A stretch of DNA of 64,000 nt from Tillandsia leiboldiana. Lineage: Eukaryota > Streptophyta > Magnoliopsida > Poales > Bromeliaceae. The stretch is taken from NCBI GenBank assembly GCA_029204045.2, contig JAQNDB010000258.1, positions 41,044 through 105,043 on the forward strand, given 5' to 3'. Within the stretch, counting starts at the first letter, position 1; each line of letters opens with the position of its first letter. Position numbers and translations under genes: made by a program. Shown one piece after another: positions 23,615-35,121 of this stretch. Under the pieces are notes generated by a model. It was not told where the DNA came from. It saw only the letters and a program-made list of their open reading frames with translations, and did no database searches.

Positions 23615-25356
23615 AAACTGGCTAAGCAAAACAAGGGGTTGAGAGGGAGATTGCAGGATCTCGAAGAAGAAGTAAAAGGGTAACTTCTCTCTCGACCGTA
23701 ACTTCTCTCTCGACCGATCTTGAAGTGGAAAGGGATAATCTGATAAAAACAAATGTTTCCCTTCAAGAGTCCAATGAGCAACTCGAGAAGAATTATATAG
23801 ATATGGTGAACAAAGCGAATTACTTCTTGAAGCTCAACGGCGAGGCTCGGCAGGAAAAATTGGAAATGACAGAGACCATTCTCCAACTCAAGGATGACTT
23901 ACAGCGATTTTCATCAGGAAGGAGTAAGTTGGATAAGCTTCTTGGTCTTGGTCAATCAAACAAGTTCGGCCTCGGATACAATCGAACTGAAGACAATTTT
24001 AGTTCGGTTGGGACAGTCTTTGTGCCCCAGTCGGTATCTCCTCCTCCGACACTGGAACTAACGACAAGCAACGACAACAAGCCTACTTCACCCTCCTCGG
24101 GATCGTCAAGCACTAAGGTATGTTTTCGTTGTAATTTTGCAGGGCACATAAGGAGAAATTGCAAGATGGGAGCCAAACGCTCAACTCAAGCACTTCTTGC
24201 AACGACTACCAAAAGGGTGATTCCTCGGAAATCAAATGCAAATTCTTTGAAGGAAAAGAGCCTCGGTAGTTCATCAAACAAGACGACGACGTCAAGGAAA
24301 AGCGACGGATCAAACAAGACGCTTTCACCAAAGGTATCAACCTCACAATCATTTCCGACGTACACCAAAACTCGAAAGGTTTGGGTACGCAAAGGTGAAG
24401 TTTTCCCTTGTCTTGTTACAAATATTTCCTTGCATGCTTATGATAATTCGTCTTGGTATCTGGATAGCGGTTGTTCTCGTCACATGACCGGTGACAAAAA
24501 CTGTTTTCAAAATTTTGAGAAAATCTCCGGAGGACTTGTAGTTTTCGGAGACGGTCAGTCTTACAAAATTGTTGGAAAAGGAACAGTAGCTATTCCAGAT
24601 GGGCCGATTCTAAATAATGTGTTATTTGTTGATGGCCTTAAGACTAACCTCATAAGTATCAGTCAACTTTGTGACAATGGTTTTTTCAGTTAATTTTTTA
24701 TCTGTTGAATGCATTGTAACTGATAAGGACCATGTTATCTTTTTAAAGGGGGTTAGATCTGAAAACAATTGTTATGTTGTTCCCAATAAAATTTCTGAAA
24801 ATTGTAACTTAGCCTCTTTGAATAATGAAACGCTTTGGCATGAAAGGCTAGGTCACATAAATTTTAAGGAACTTGCTAGAATTTCAAACAAAGACGTGGT
24901 CAAGGGGGGTTCCTAAACTTTCACTTGAACAAAACATTGTGTGTGGTGGTTGCCAAAAGGGAAAAACAATCTAGGACTGCACACAAGAACTTGAATCACG
25001 TCGGTACCAAACGGCCCTTGGAATTATTGCATATGGATCTTATGGGGCCGACACGTCAACCATCCTTGGGAGGTAAATGCTATATTTTCTTATTGGTTGA
25101 TGATTTCTCTCGATACTCATGGGTAGCATTTTTGAAAGAGAAAGCTGATACTTTTGATTCTTTTCACGAGATTTGCCTTCGTATTATGATTGAAAAGAAT
25201 GAAAAGATCATTCGTGTTAGAAGTGATAGAGGTGGAGAATTCATAAACTCTAAATTCATTGATTTTTGCACTTCCAATGGCATTAAACATGAATTCTCAG
25301 CACCCTATACACCTCAACAGAATGGTGTAGTCGAGCGCAAAAACAGGGTTGTATAA
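23615..25356 (+). pseudogene. Element B gag C-terminus, protease, integrase
   Basis: It contains the coiled coil, zinc knuckle 2 (CFRCNFAGH), protease (WYLDSGCSRHMTGD), pre-integrase (LWHERLGHINFKE) and integrase core (HMDLMGP, SDRGGEF, VVERKN). It ends at a TAA at 25354-25356 where element A has glutamine (VVQEMARV). The TAA and an 18-bp duplication near 23682-23717 (repeat of TCTCTCTCGACCG) are shared with D. Extra single bases at about 24685 (T) and 24905 (G), and a missing A near 23677, break the frame only in B. Confidence 0.88.
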
Positions 25357-27510
25357 GAGATGGCACGTGTTATGCTTCATAGCCGGAATTTACCGTTATA
25401 TTTTTGGGCTGAAGCTGTGAACACTGCTGTCTATCTTATTAATCGAGTTTATTTGCGCCCGGGAACGTTAAATACACCATATGAACTATGGTGTTGTAGA
25501 AAACCCAACATCAAATATTTTCGTATCTTCGGGAGTCGGTGTTACATTTTACGTGACCGCGAAAATCTTGGAAAGTTTGACTCTCGAAGTGACGAAGGGA
25601 TTTTCTTGGGTTATTTAACAAATAGTAGAGCATATCGGGTATTTAACTTGGAATCTAAAACGATCGTAGAATCTATAAATGTTAAAGTAGATGAAGCTTT
25701 CCACTTTGCATCTGATAAATCTACCCCTGATATCTCTCTTGATGATGATACTCCTGTAAGTGTATCTTCTCATGATAATACTTCCAATATTAATGATGCA
25801 TCTAATGGTTCTTCAAGTCTATCTGATGTGCAGGAATCATCTCATGTACCTCCGAGTACTCCATTACATCAAACGTTACGCATCTCCAAGGACCATCCTG
25901 AATCAAACATCATTGGAGACCCACAAGAAGGAGTCAAAACTTCGGAGACAGTTGGTTTGTGGATTCGCTTGTTACGTTTCCATGATCGAACCAAAGAATA
26001 TCGATGAAGCTCTTCAGGATGACTACTGGATTGAAGCAATGCAGGAAGAGCTCCATCAGTTTGAACGCAACAAAGTCTGGGAATTAACGACGCCTCCGAA
26101 GCAACACAATGTGATCGGTACTAAATGGATTTTCAAGAACAAAAAAAATGAGGATGGTACCATCATCAGGAATAAAGCACGTTTAGTTGCTCAAGGCTAC
26201 TCTCAAATAGAAGGTATAGACTTTGATGAAACGTTCGCCCCTGTAGCTAGACTCGAGTCCATTCGTATCTTATTCGCTATTCCTTGTCACTTTAAAATAA
26301 AACTCTTTCAAATGGACGTTAAGAGCGCGTTTTTAAATGGATTTTTAAATGAGGAAGTTTATGTGGCTCAACCGAAAGGTTTGTAGACTGTAAACTACCT
26401 AACCATGTTTTTCGTGTGAAAAAGGCTCTTTACGGTTTAAAACAAGCACCGCGAGCGTGGTACGAAAGGTTGACAAAGCACCTTTTGGAGAAGGGCTATA
26501 CTCGAGGGGGGAGCAGATCGGACTCTCTTTGTGAAGCATTATCAGGATAACTTCATTGTTGCACAAATCTATGTCGATGACATTGTTTTTGGAGCAACAA
26601 AGGATATTGATGCTTCTAAATTTGCAAGAAACCATGGAAAGCGAATTTGAGATGTCTAGGATGGGGGAACTGACATACTTTCTTGGATTGCAAGTGAAAC
26701 AAAATGGTGAAGGCATCCATCTGTGTCAATCCAAGTATGCTAAGGAGTTGGTAAAGAAAATCGGATTAGAAGATTCTAAAGATTTTCCTACTCCTATGGG
26801 AACTAGCAATAAGGATTAGGAGGAGTGAATCTCTTAGTGAGAATGTAGACGAGAAACTTATCGCAGCATGATTGGAAGTCTACTTTACCTCACAGCTAGT
26901 CGCCCGGATATATCCTTTAGTGTTGGGATTTGCGCGAGATATCAATCAGCAACCAAAGGAGGTTCACCTGAAAGCGGTGAAACGGATCATCCGGTACATC
27001 AAAGGAACCATTAATTTCGGAATTTGGTATCCTATGGGAACAAGTCTAGATATTATTGGATACTCAGATGCCGATTGGGCAGGATCTGTGGATGATCGGA
27101 AAAGTACGAGTGGTGCATGTTTTTATCTTGGCCATTGCCTTGTTGCATGGCATAGTAAAAAGCAAAACTGCATTGCACTCTCGACTGCCGAAGCGGAATA
27201 CATCTCAGCGGTAGTTGTTCAACTCAACTCATTTGGATGAAAAGCGTGTTGAGCGACTTCCGGATTCAGCAACTTCGGTAACTGTTTTATGTGACAACAC
27301 TAGTGCTATAAACATTTCAAAAAACCCTGTGTTGCACTCTAGAACAAAACACATTGAACTTAGATATCATTTTCTTAGAGAGCTAGTTGAATCAAATATT
27401 CTTCAAATTTCCTACATTTCAACTGAAGATCAATTAGCTGACTTTTAACAAACCTTTGGATCAAAAACGTTTTATTCATTTGCGTAAAGCAATTGGAATC
27501 TTTCTTGAAA
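25357..27510 (+). pseudogene. Element B integrase C-terminus, reverse transcriptase, RNase H
   Basis: It resumes MARVMLHSRNLP after the stop codon. Reverse transcriptase (FQMDVKSAFLNG, YVDDIVFGATKD) and RNase H (GYSDADWAG, STAEAEYIS, CDNTSAI) are all recognisable but split by many one- to two-base indels (for example near 25935, 26385, 26505, 26620, 26860, 27210, 27448). Only the missing G near 26815 is shared with D. It is non-functional as written. Confidence 0.88.
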
Positions 27511-28441
27511 TAACCTATTTTTGAAACTTTTGTTAGGTTAGGTTTTGTTTTGTGTTTTTGTTCATCATCTATGCTTAGACATAGAACATTAATTGAGCAT
27601 TAGTTTTATTGACTTTACACTGCATCCTTTTATATATTTAGAAATCTATTATGCTTGGATATCATAATATTTCATTGATGCGATGATCATTTATGTCAAT
27701 TAACTCATCTTTGTTTTGATCAAAGTCAATTTCTCTCTCAATGATCTCTTGGTATAGTTATTATCTTATTTGACTATTTAGTCGAGTATGAAATCGAGAT
27801 CAATTTTTTGGTTGAATACTTATATCTTAAATAATTGATAGCCAATTGAGGGGGAGTCAAAGAAAAAGTATTATGCTCAAAAGATGTGGAAAGAGTTACA
27901 TCCCAATGAGGAGTGTGAAAACTACCACCACATGGAGGAAAGAGCTACCACCCTCGGTCGTCCGAGTACTGTGTGCAGCTACCACATGTATACCAAGCAA
28001 GGTTCTTCAAGTTTGATTAAATAAAATGCATGTTGAAATACTTGACTCTGTCAAAATTTCAAGGTTGGTATAAGGTGGGAATTTTAATGAAAGATGCTCA
28101 AAGAGCCACTCTCTTCAATAAATTGACTAGATATATTATCTAACTTATCTGGGATTTCAGACATCTATTGATCTTTGTATTTTATTTTCTTTACCGAATT
28201 GATGATTTGATAAAGGCATTACTCATAAGATCAAGTAGATGTAATTGAAGTTATTCAACTTTAAGGGATTTAATTTTTATAAATTTTCGTTTCATTTGTT
28301 GGATGTTATTGATAGATTGGCATAATCTATTTCTTGTTGTATGAAACGATGATTTTCATTTAAAGTTGATACACAAAAGTGCTTACAATCTTTTTCTAGT
28401 TTTTCTAGAATTTCTTTGAAATTTTCTAAAGAAAAAGTTGG
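27511..28441 (+). other. Non-coding tail after pol with first polypurine tract
   Basis: No gene. A purine tract ATTGAGGGGGAGTCAAAG at about 27846-27863 looks like the polypurine tract expected at a copia 3' end, yet the LTR lies 3.4 kb further on after a second tract. A block with GGAAAGAGTTACATCCC and GGAAAGAGCTACCACC (27888-27955) is strongly conserved in A, B and D. The distal part (28130-28440) is AT-rich. Confidence 0.65.
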
Positions 28442-28562
28442 AGCCGATCCGGATTGGACATGCCGATCCGGATCCCGAACGCAGATTTTCTCTGCGGGTA
28501 GCCGATCCGGATCGAATCACGAACTGATCCGGATCGCGGCTAGGGTTTATATAGAACAAAAG
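28442..28562 (+). promoter_or_regulatory. Internal U3-like promoter block upstream of ORF3
   Basis: Four copies of the U3 palindrome GATCCGGAT(C/T), arranged as two pairs, with CCCGAAC after the second, then a TATA-like TTTATATAG about 28548-28556. A hairpin CGCAGA/TCTGCG lies between the pairs. The same motifs and pair arrangement occur only in LTR U3s. The D copy is at 55756-55875. A promoter for ORF3 is inferred, not shown. Confidence 0.65.
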
Positions 28563-28668
28563 GGTTTTGAATTCTTTTACTCCAATCTTTTGTGAAAAGT
28601 CTCCAGAGCTCTCTCTCTAGAATTCATCCATCTTGGAAGCTTTCAAACTCAAGTTCTTCGGACTCCAA

Positions 28669-29050
28669 GTAAGTTTTATTGATCAAAATCTCAGTTTTTC
28701 ACAGTTTGTTCATATTCTTCCTCAAAACGTGATGAAATTCTTGTATCTATTTCGTTTGTGGATGGTTTTTGATCAAATTTCTTTTGAAATAAGAACTCTG
28801 GGTAGATTAGTTTTGATTATATGCTAGGTATTCTCATGATAAACGGATTTTTGGCCTTCGATTTCAAAAATTTCGGTTTTAGGGCATATAATTGGAATTT
28901 TCGAAATCATGGATTGATCTATTTTTAAAATTCTTTTTGCAAAACTAATTTGATTCTTAGTCTCTCTACACGATAATGATTGTTTGGGTACAATTTTTCA
29001 AATTTTTCAAAATTAACAATTTTTTCGTGTTCTTGAGTTGTTGCTCACAG
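28669..29050 (+). other. Candidate 5'UTR intron before ORF3
   Basis: Donor GTAAGT at 28669-28674 and acceptor TGCTCACAG ending at 29050, 382 bp apart, T/A-rich between. Both sites are kept in D (55638 to 55258). Splicing would place the ORF3 start about 40 bases after the junction. Inference from consensus only. Confidence 0.5.
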
Positions 29051-29078
29051 GATTTCTTTCACAAGAATCTAGTAGCAA

Positions 29079-30500
29079 TGGTGATCACCTGGATCATTCT
29101 TCTTCTGGCTACTATGGTCCATACTAGAGACACTGTCAAGTCCAAGAGGGCTAAGAAGGCGAAGAAAGCAAAAGAGATCCGATACGGAATCTGAGGACGG
29201 AATCGATCGGTGGGAGAGTTGCCAGTTGAAGCAACAGCACCCACTGCTTCGAAAGGAAAAGCGCCTGCGGAACATCAAAGGCTCGCCTACTGCTGCTGAA
29301 AAAGGAAAAGCTCCAATGGAAGAAACTTCTGGGAAGACAAAAGAAAAAGTGTTGCTCGCAAAAGAGGGAGTGCTCGAGGAATTTCCATTGAGCAACCAGT
29401 TGCTAGCCAACCACCTCCACAAGACTTTATCAGCTCTGCTAGGATAAAGGACTTTGAGAACAGGGAATGCATTGGCGAAAGGCATGTTAATGTCAAAGCC
29501 TTGAAGGAAAGATCTCCGCCATTTGGGACTCTGTATGACCAGACAGGTCTTGCTCCCATTTGCGATTTCCCGAGACCACTGGTATTGTCTTCACTCAGTG
29601 AGGATGTTCTATCAAAATGCTTGCTATCTAGTTGATCAGGAGAGCGGACGTCGAGACTTTCAAACATTGGTCAAGAATGTTAAGATTAAAGTAACCCTCA
29701 ACTGATTGGAGAGTATTAGGAATGACGGCCCGAGCGATGGCGCTCATATCTGAAGAATCAAATCTTCAACACCAACTCCTGGAGAGTGGTAGTTGATGGA
29801 ATCTGTCTTCCAGATACTCGGTCGACAGGAAACTCCGTTTTTCAAAAGAACTTCGACCAGAGTATCGCTTTTTAAACTTCATTGTCTGCTATAACGTCCT
29901 TCCAAATATGAATACAAAGGTTCTTCGGTGGGATAGGATGTTATTCCTTTATCTTCTTGGAAACCCCACAGCAGCAATGGGAGCAAACTTAAACATTCCT
30001 TACGTCATCTGGGCGAGGATGGCTCGCTATGTGGAACATGCTCACCCTTCAGAGAGACTACCTTTCCAATGATCATTATGCGCATTCTTCGCAAATTTAA
30101 AGCTGACACAAGTGCGAGTTCCTACATGCACAGTCTAGGAACGATCAATGAAACAACAATTGTAAAGTCTCTCTCGACAAAGCAATCGAGCCCATATTAC
30201 CTCCTCACCGACAACGAGCACACAACAACAAGCAACAACCTCTGCACCGGCAGCAACCCCTCCAGTCCAACCAGCACATGCAGCACAACGAGCACCTCCA
30301 TCAACTTCTGATGATGATGCATCAGTTACCTCAATCTATAAAGAACAGCAAAGGCTCTCCAACGAGCAAGAACGTATATCAAATGAACTTATTGAGGTAA
30401 AGGAAGAAATAAAGAAGGTAAATAAGAATCAGTCATCCATGAACAAAGTTAAAGAAAATCTTCCAAATTCTCGGCTGTATCAGTTCGATGAGTCTGAATA
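29079..30500 (+). pseudogene. Element B third ORF, broken
   Basis: Counterpart of the intact 480-residue ORF in D (53785-55227). The start, the lysine-rich segment, the central region (RDHWYCLHSVRMFYQN) and the C-terminal coiled-coil coding sequence are all present, but scattered single-base gains and losses (for example near 29172, 29205, 29330, 29575, 30064, 30185) break it into short frames. Because D is intact and from the same insertion, many of these breaks may be sequence errors. Confidence 0.8.
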
Positions 30501-31198
30501 ATCCGTATCCTTCTAATTTCTTTTTCTTTGCAGATTTTTAATCTTTCTTGTGCAGGTTTTAGTTTTAGTTTTTAGTTTTAGTTCTCAAACTTTGGTCTTG
30601 AACTGTTAACTTTCTCTCCATTTTGGTAATTTTTGCTAACTTTTGTGACAAAAGGGGAGAGGGAAGAGAGAATATAAACATGATACATGTTGTGTGAGAA
30701 ACTTGAAACTATGAGAGGTAAGTATAACCTCAACTTGAAAGGTAAGTAGAACTTCAACTTTCGGTTTTCATTTGTGTTTGAATGCATGCCTCGACTAACT
30801 ATTCGACTAACTATTTGGGCATGTAATATAAACTAACAAGTTGATGTTCACTAACATGACATTTGGATTTTGATTGCATAGAAGATATGTTGGTTTTTAA
30901 CTATGATCAAATTACATATCTGAATGTATAAATGTCATGGTAAGTATAAATGAGTATAAACTTCATCTCTGTATGTGGTTTTGAATGATATAAAATTCTT
31001 GAGGTATCTAACGATTTCTTTTGTCAAGAATGATTTCTTTTGCAGAGAGTACAGATGTCTAAGTCTAGAGTCTGTTTTAGGAGTTTAACTCATGTATTTT
31101 ATTTTGGATCTCCATTGTAAATTTTTGTTGTATGGTGATAGCAACAAAAATATCTTTTTGAATTTTCTTGAGTGGATCTATGTTTTGTCACGAAACCG
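30501..31198 (+). other. Non-coding region between ORF3 and the polypurine tract
   Basis: No ORF of note. AT-rich, with short repeats such as AGGTAAGTA(T/G)AACCTCAACTT near 30717-30760. Conserved in D at 53138-53784, so part of the element. Confidence 0.6.
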
Positions 31199-31212
31199 CC
31201 AAAGGGGGAGAT
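31199..31212 (+). other. Polypurine tract of element B
   Basis: CCAAAGGGGGAGAT directly before the LTR start TGTT. It is the plus-strand primer at the true 3' LTR and the second such tract in the element. Confidence 0.85.
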
Positions 31213-31326
31213 TGTTTACTTTAGTTGGCGTATTTCGTGAATTCGGTTAAGTCTTGAAGATTGAAGGTAAGAAGGTTGGATCATATAACTCAATCTCAAG
31301 AAAGGAGAATTCAAAAGGATCAGGTA
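31213..31326 (+). mobile_element. 3' LTR of element B, first 114 bp only
   Basis: Matches the start of the 5' LTR up to GGATCAGGTAT, then switches abruptly to a family 2 LTR that is itself truncated. Neither side shows a target duplication or a proper LTR end, so this is a rearrangement or an assembly chimera rather than a transposon boundary. Confidence 0.8.
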
Positions 31327-32361
31327 TAGAAGTCCCTGCGGGGGGGGAAAAGACACCACGACGGGCGTGAGAAACATACGTCCCAAGTAGTTCTCAGTGG
31401 GTGTCCGCCAGGAGCCTCGACGGTCTGCCCACTAAGTCTACTAGAGGCAAAAAGTAACAATATAATACTGAAATGAAAGGCTGGAAAAGTAACTCTACAG
31501 CTACCATGCCTCTATCTAGATGCTCAAAAAGTGGAACAGATGGAAACATGATGCATCTACTAACACACACAGTTATACTCACCCAATCTATAACTGACTG
31601 CCGCATAGGGTCAGTCTCTAACTGCGCCCACTACTGCCGCACATCCTCAACAGGACGGGTCTACCGTAGGGTGTCCGTGACTGCCAAAATGTGCCCCGTC
31701 GAAGGGACTACGTCGACGACAGCGCGATATAGTAAGTAACAGACCCAACTCCGGAGTGGCACTCAAGGGTGCGCGACCCCACCGGGGAAAGTATCAGCGC
31801 ATCTCTGTCGAGCTCAAAATGGCTCATGCAGGCTATAGTCCAAACCACGATCACCAGATCGACTAACAACACCAACGCTCACTCACAGGCTGGACAACCA
31901 CACAGCGGGGGGACACCGTCCACCAGACGGCTCCTACCAAGAACACTAAACCTCACATGATAAGGCGACACATAGGATCGGAAACCCGATAGACTGGTGC
32001 TAATGAACCTATCAAACAAGAACAGACTCTAGGCTCCGCCTATCGAAGTTTCCGCCCCCTTATAGGTGCGGAAACACAACAATCTCTGAACAACACGCAT
32101 GAAACACCAACCGGGCCCGAAAGTTTCTGGGAGACCTATACCTATAACCCTATCAAACAAGAACAGGTTCCAGGCTCGGCCCTCGTGGCTTTCGTCCCGA
32201 TAAAGAAACGGACCCCTAGAACCAGACCACTCCGAATTCCTTTCGAGTGGGAGATTTACAGGAAAAAGGGACATTTGTTATTGAAACCAATTTTTCACTC
32301 AAACCCACACAGGGTGAGGATATGTAACAAGTAGTTGCCCTTTTTTGAAAAGCTATCTTGT
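31327..32361 (-). mobile_element. Family 2 LTR segment left of the gap
   Basis: Reverse complement of the type of sequence at 1-800 (shared CACTCCGGAGTTG block near 31745-31765). The last ~480 bp of the LTR and the GGGGCGTGACA end are missing at 31327. It runs into the N gap. Confidence 0.75.
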
Positions 32362-32461
32362 NNNNNNNNNNNNNNNNNNNNNNNNNNNNNNNNNNNNNNN
32401 NNNNNNNNNNNNNNNNNNNNNNNNNNNNNNNNNNNNNNNNNNNNNNNNNNNNNNNNNNNNN
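32362..32461. other. Assembly gap of exactly 100 N
   Basis: A round-number gap is a scaffolding placeholder. Its true size, and even the order and orientation of the two sides, are not established by the sequence. Confidence 0.98.
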
Positions 32462-35121
32462 ACTCCGTCCACTAACAAAACCCCGATCTGACGCATATAC
32501 TCAAAAAGTGGGAAACACCATCCACTAAAAGATCTGATACCCAATCTGATGCAATAGTCAACATCCGGTCAACCGCCCCAAGTCGCGCGGTCACCGCAAT
32601 AACCCACGACCCACTCTTGGTAAAATACACCAGATCCGTCAACCGCCTACTGTCCGCGGTTGCCGCAATAACCCCCTCCAACATCAAGCCACCCTGTCTC
32701 TGACCCTAGGTCCCAGCTACACTATCATCCCCAAACTCTGCTCGAACCCGAGCAGCATGACTCAAAAGTCTAAATAAAAAGGAGAAAGAAAGCAATCATG
32801 GTTTCTCCTAAGTCAAATTCCAAATGTGTGCAGCAGTAAAAAGATGGCCTACCTATAGGTCCATACACATATTCCATACAAGCATGCATTCGTCCTCAAA
32901 GCAAATAAAGAAAGATAAACCTATGCCAGAATTCAGCAATGACCATACCTGTCCATAATCCTCATCCAAACGGCTCCTCAAGTAGAACCTGCACATAACT
33001 ACATAATCCTAATCCCAAATGCATAAACCACCCATAAAAGGTTTGAGCTAATATGGCATGATATTAATCATATATGGTAACCTTGCCTTAGGGGGCTTCA
33101 CCTAAGCACCAACAAGAATATTTGATTATGCCATTTCATACTAGAAATTCACTTGCAATTCCCATAAAATCCTCACTGTTAAACTTACCGATCAATTTCA
33201 GCCATTGTACCGTACCCCTGCAAGCAATGCGACATAGAACAATATAGATAACCTTCCACCGGTTCCGGAATAGGCACCACCTGAAAAGCTGACTGTCCAA
33301 AGCCAACAGCTGAAACACCAAATAACTCTAATCCCTTGCCCAATAAGTTCAGCCACACCCGTAACACTCCTGGCACAATACAAAGTCCACTAATTACACT
33401 AGGCTCCCAAAATAGCACTTAAACCACATACAACCGAATTCTGAACTGTTAATAAATTATCACCTGCAGATAGTGCCCAGACAATTCCAATAAAAATATC
33501 ACCGCAATCCTTGCGTCGATAGCTTCGAAACGGTACCTGTGCACGCCCAAATCGGAGTTCGGTAAGTCAAGATAAAAATTCGGCAAGGGGTACACTCATA
33601 CAAAAATCTGTATAAAAACTGTACACTGTTCACTTAGAAAACAGTAATATTCACCTCTGATAAATCTCAGAAAAATCCAAGAAAACACGAGCGCGTTCCT
33701 TGCGATCTGTAGATAAAAGTTGTATAAGAATCGTTTCCGTCTGATGCTCGTGCCCGAAGATATGGCCAAAATACCCCTCTATAACCTGTCAAGGAAGTCC
33801 ACACAGAAAATGGGGTCACTGTTGCCTAGGCCGTGCCAAACCTCGAACAGAAAGCGCGACCCACACGAAAGATGAAGTCCTACCTCTTAGGAGTCTGCCG
33901 GCCAAGAATCACAGCAAAATGAACTCGGGTAGCCCAGGGAGCTAAACACTGTCGCTGCGCCGAAGGAAAAAAGAACCCAGGAATGCAACGTCGCGCCGCT
34001 CCGTAAAGTGGGGAACCTCGGGATTCGAGCCTCCAAAAATCCCAAACTCCTGCAGGAGATCAAGGGACTTGAAGATGACAATCTTCCAAGAAGGAGCTCG
34101 GGGAGATCAAGCTTGGGCTGAGAGGAAAAAGCCAAAGAAAGGGCCTCGGGCTGCCATTTATAGGCTGAGAAACAAATGGAAAAATACCCGATGTGTCCCA
34201 AGTTCCGGCGCGCAGGTGCGGGCGGCCCGCCCAGCCCACACGATTGTGCGCGCACAGTGCGGCCCGCCGCCAAGTTCGGGCGCGCACAGTGCGGCCCGGT
34301 CCACCGCACAGCCCAGCCCACTACTCCCCCGGCCCCGCCGCACCCGGTGCACTGCGCCCCCGGAATGCATCGCGACACGTGCCCGGCCACCCGTGCACCG
34401 CGCACACGTCGCGCCTGGCCGCGCACTCGCGCTGACCCGCCCGTACGCCACCTGCCCGCCGTACGGCCACCTGCCCCCGTCAACGACTCCACGAGATCGC
34501 GTGAAACCGGGAGCACAACACCGGACCAACACCACACTCCCCACTTGTCCACCCGGTCCACCGTGCACCCGGGCCCAATACAGTGGACCGCGCCCGCGAA
34601 TACCGCCACCGGAGAGCTCCACGTGTCCCGCCCCCGGTGCACGACCTCCGCGGTGGACCGCGCGCCCGCCCCACGCGCTCAGCCGCCTTCCGCCGCCGCC
34701 CGCCACGCCTGCCGCCGCCTGCCGCCGCCGCGTCGCCGGAAACACTGTTCCGGCTATGAACAGTAAATTACTGTAGCAAGCTCCAGAAAAATACAAGTAA
34801 AAGCCCATCTTGACCTTTTCGCGCGCTGATTCCAAATCCGGCGTCCATTTTGCCAATTCCAATCGTATCATTTGCCGGAGGCTCCCGAAAGGTATTTTTA
34901 ATCCGAATTCCGCGACGAGCCTAAATTGATATCCACTCCTCGCATAAACTTTCTAAACATCCGATGGGGCCCCGATTACCTACGAGATCCGATGTTAAGC
35001 CCCGAGTCCATCTCATGTGTCCAAACTGGTCCGCAGCGAACACCGCCAACTGCCACGTAGGCTTCCAAAGCTGCTGTCCACTGTAGAAGCCCCTGCAAAG
35101 TCCGGGTCACCACACTTGCAT
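32462..35121 (-). mobile_element. Family 2 LTR segment right of the gap
   Basis: Related to 13040-15200 of the solo LTR (for example CACGCCCAAATCGGAGTT near 33543 and the GGCAAGGGGTACAC block). It has a GC-rich U3 at 34200-34745 and a TATA-like TATAAAT at about 34156-34162 (minus). The exact outer end, close to 35116-35121, is uncertain. Long ORFs in the GC-rich part are compositional. Confidence 0.7.

Larger units (their letters stand above)
19315..31326 (+). mobile_element. Copia element B (SIRE/Maximus-like), nested and 3'-truncated
   Basis: Plus-strand element: 5' LTR (19315-20648), primer site, gag interrupted by nested element H, pol, a 0.9-kb non-coding tail with an internal purine tract, a promoter-like block, a third ORF, a polypurine tract and only 114 bp of 3' LTR. 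The left flank is GTTCG in C's LTR. It is the same insertion as D (51432-64000): same nonsense codon in pol, same 1-bp deletion, same 18-bp duplication and same nested H. Most of B's other frame breaks between 23.6 and 30.5 kb are single-base homopolymer indels absent from D, and may be sequence errors near a contig end. Confidence 0.88.
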
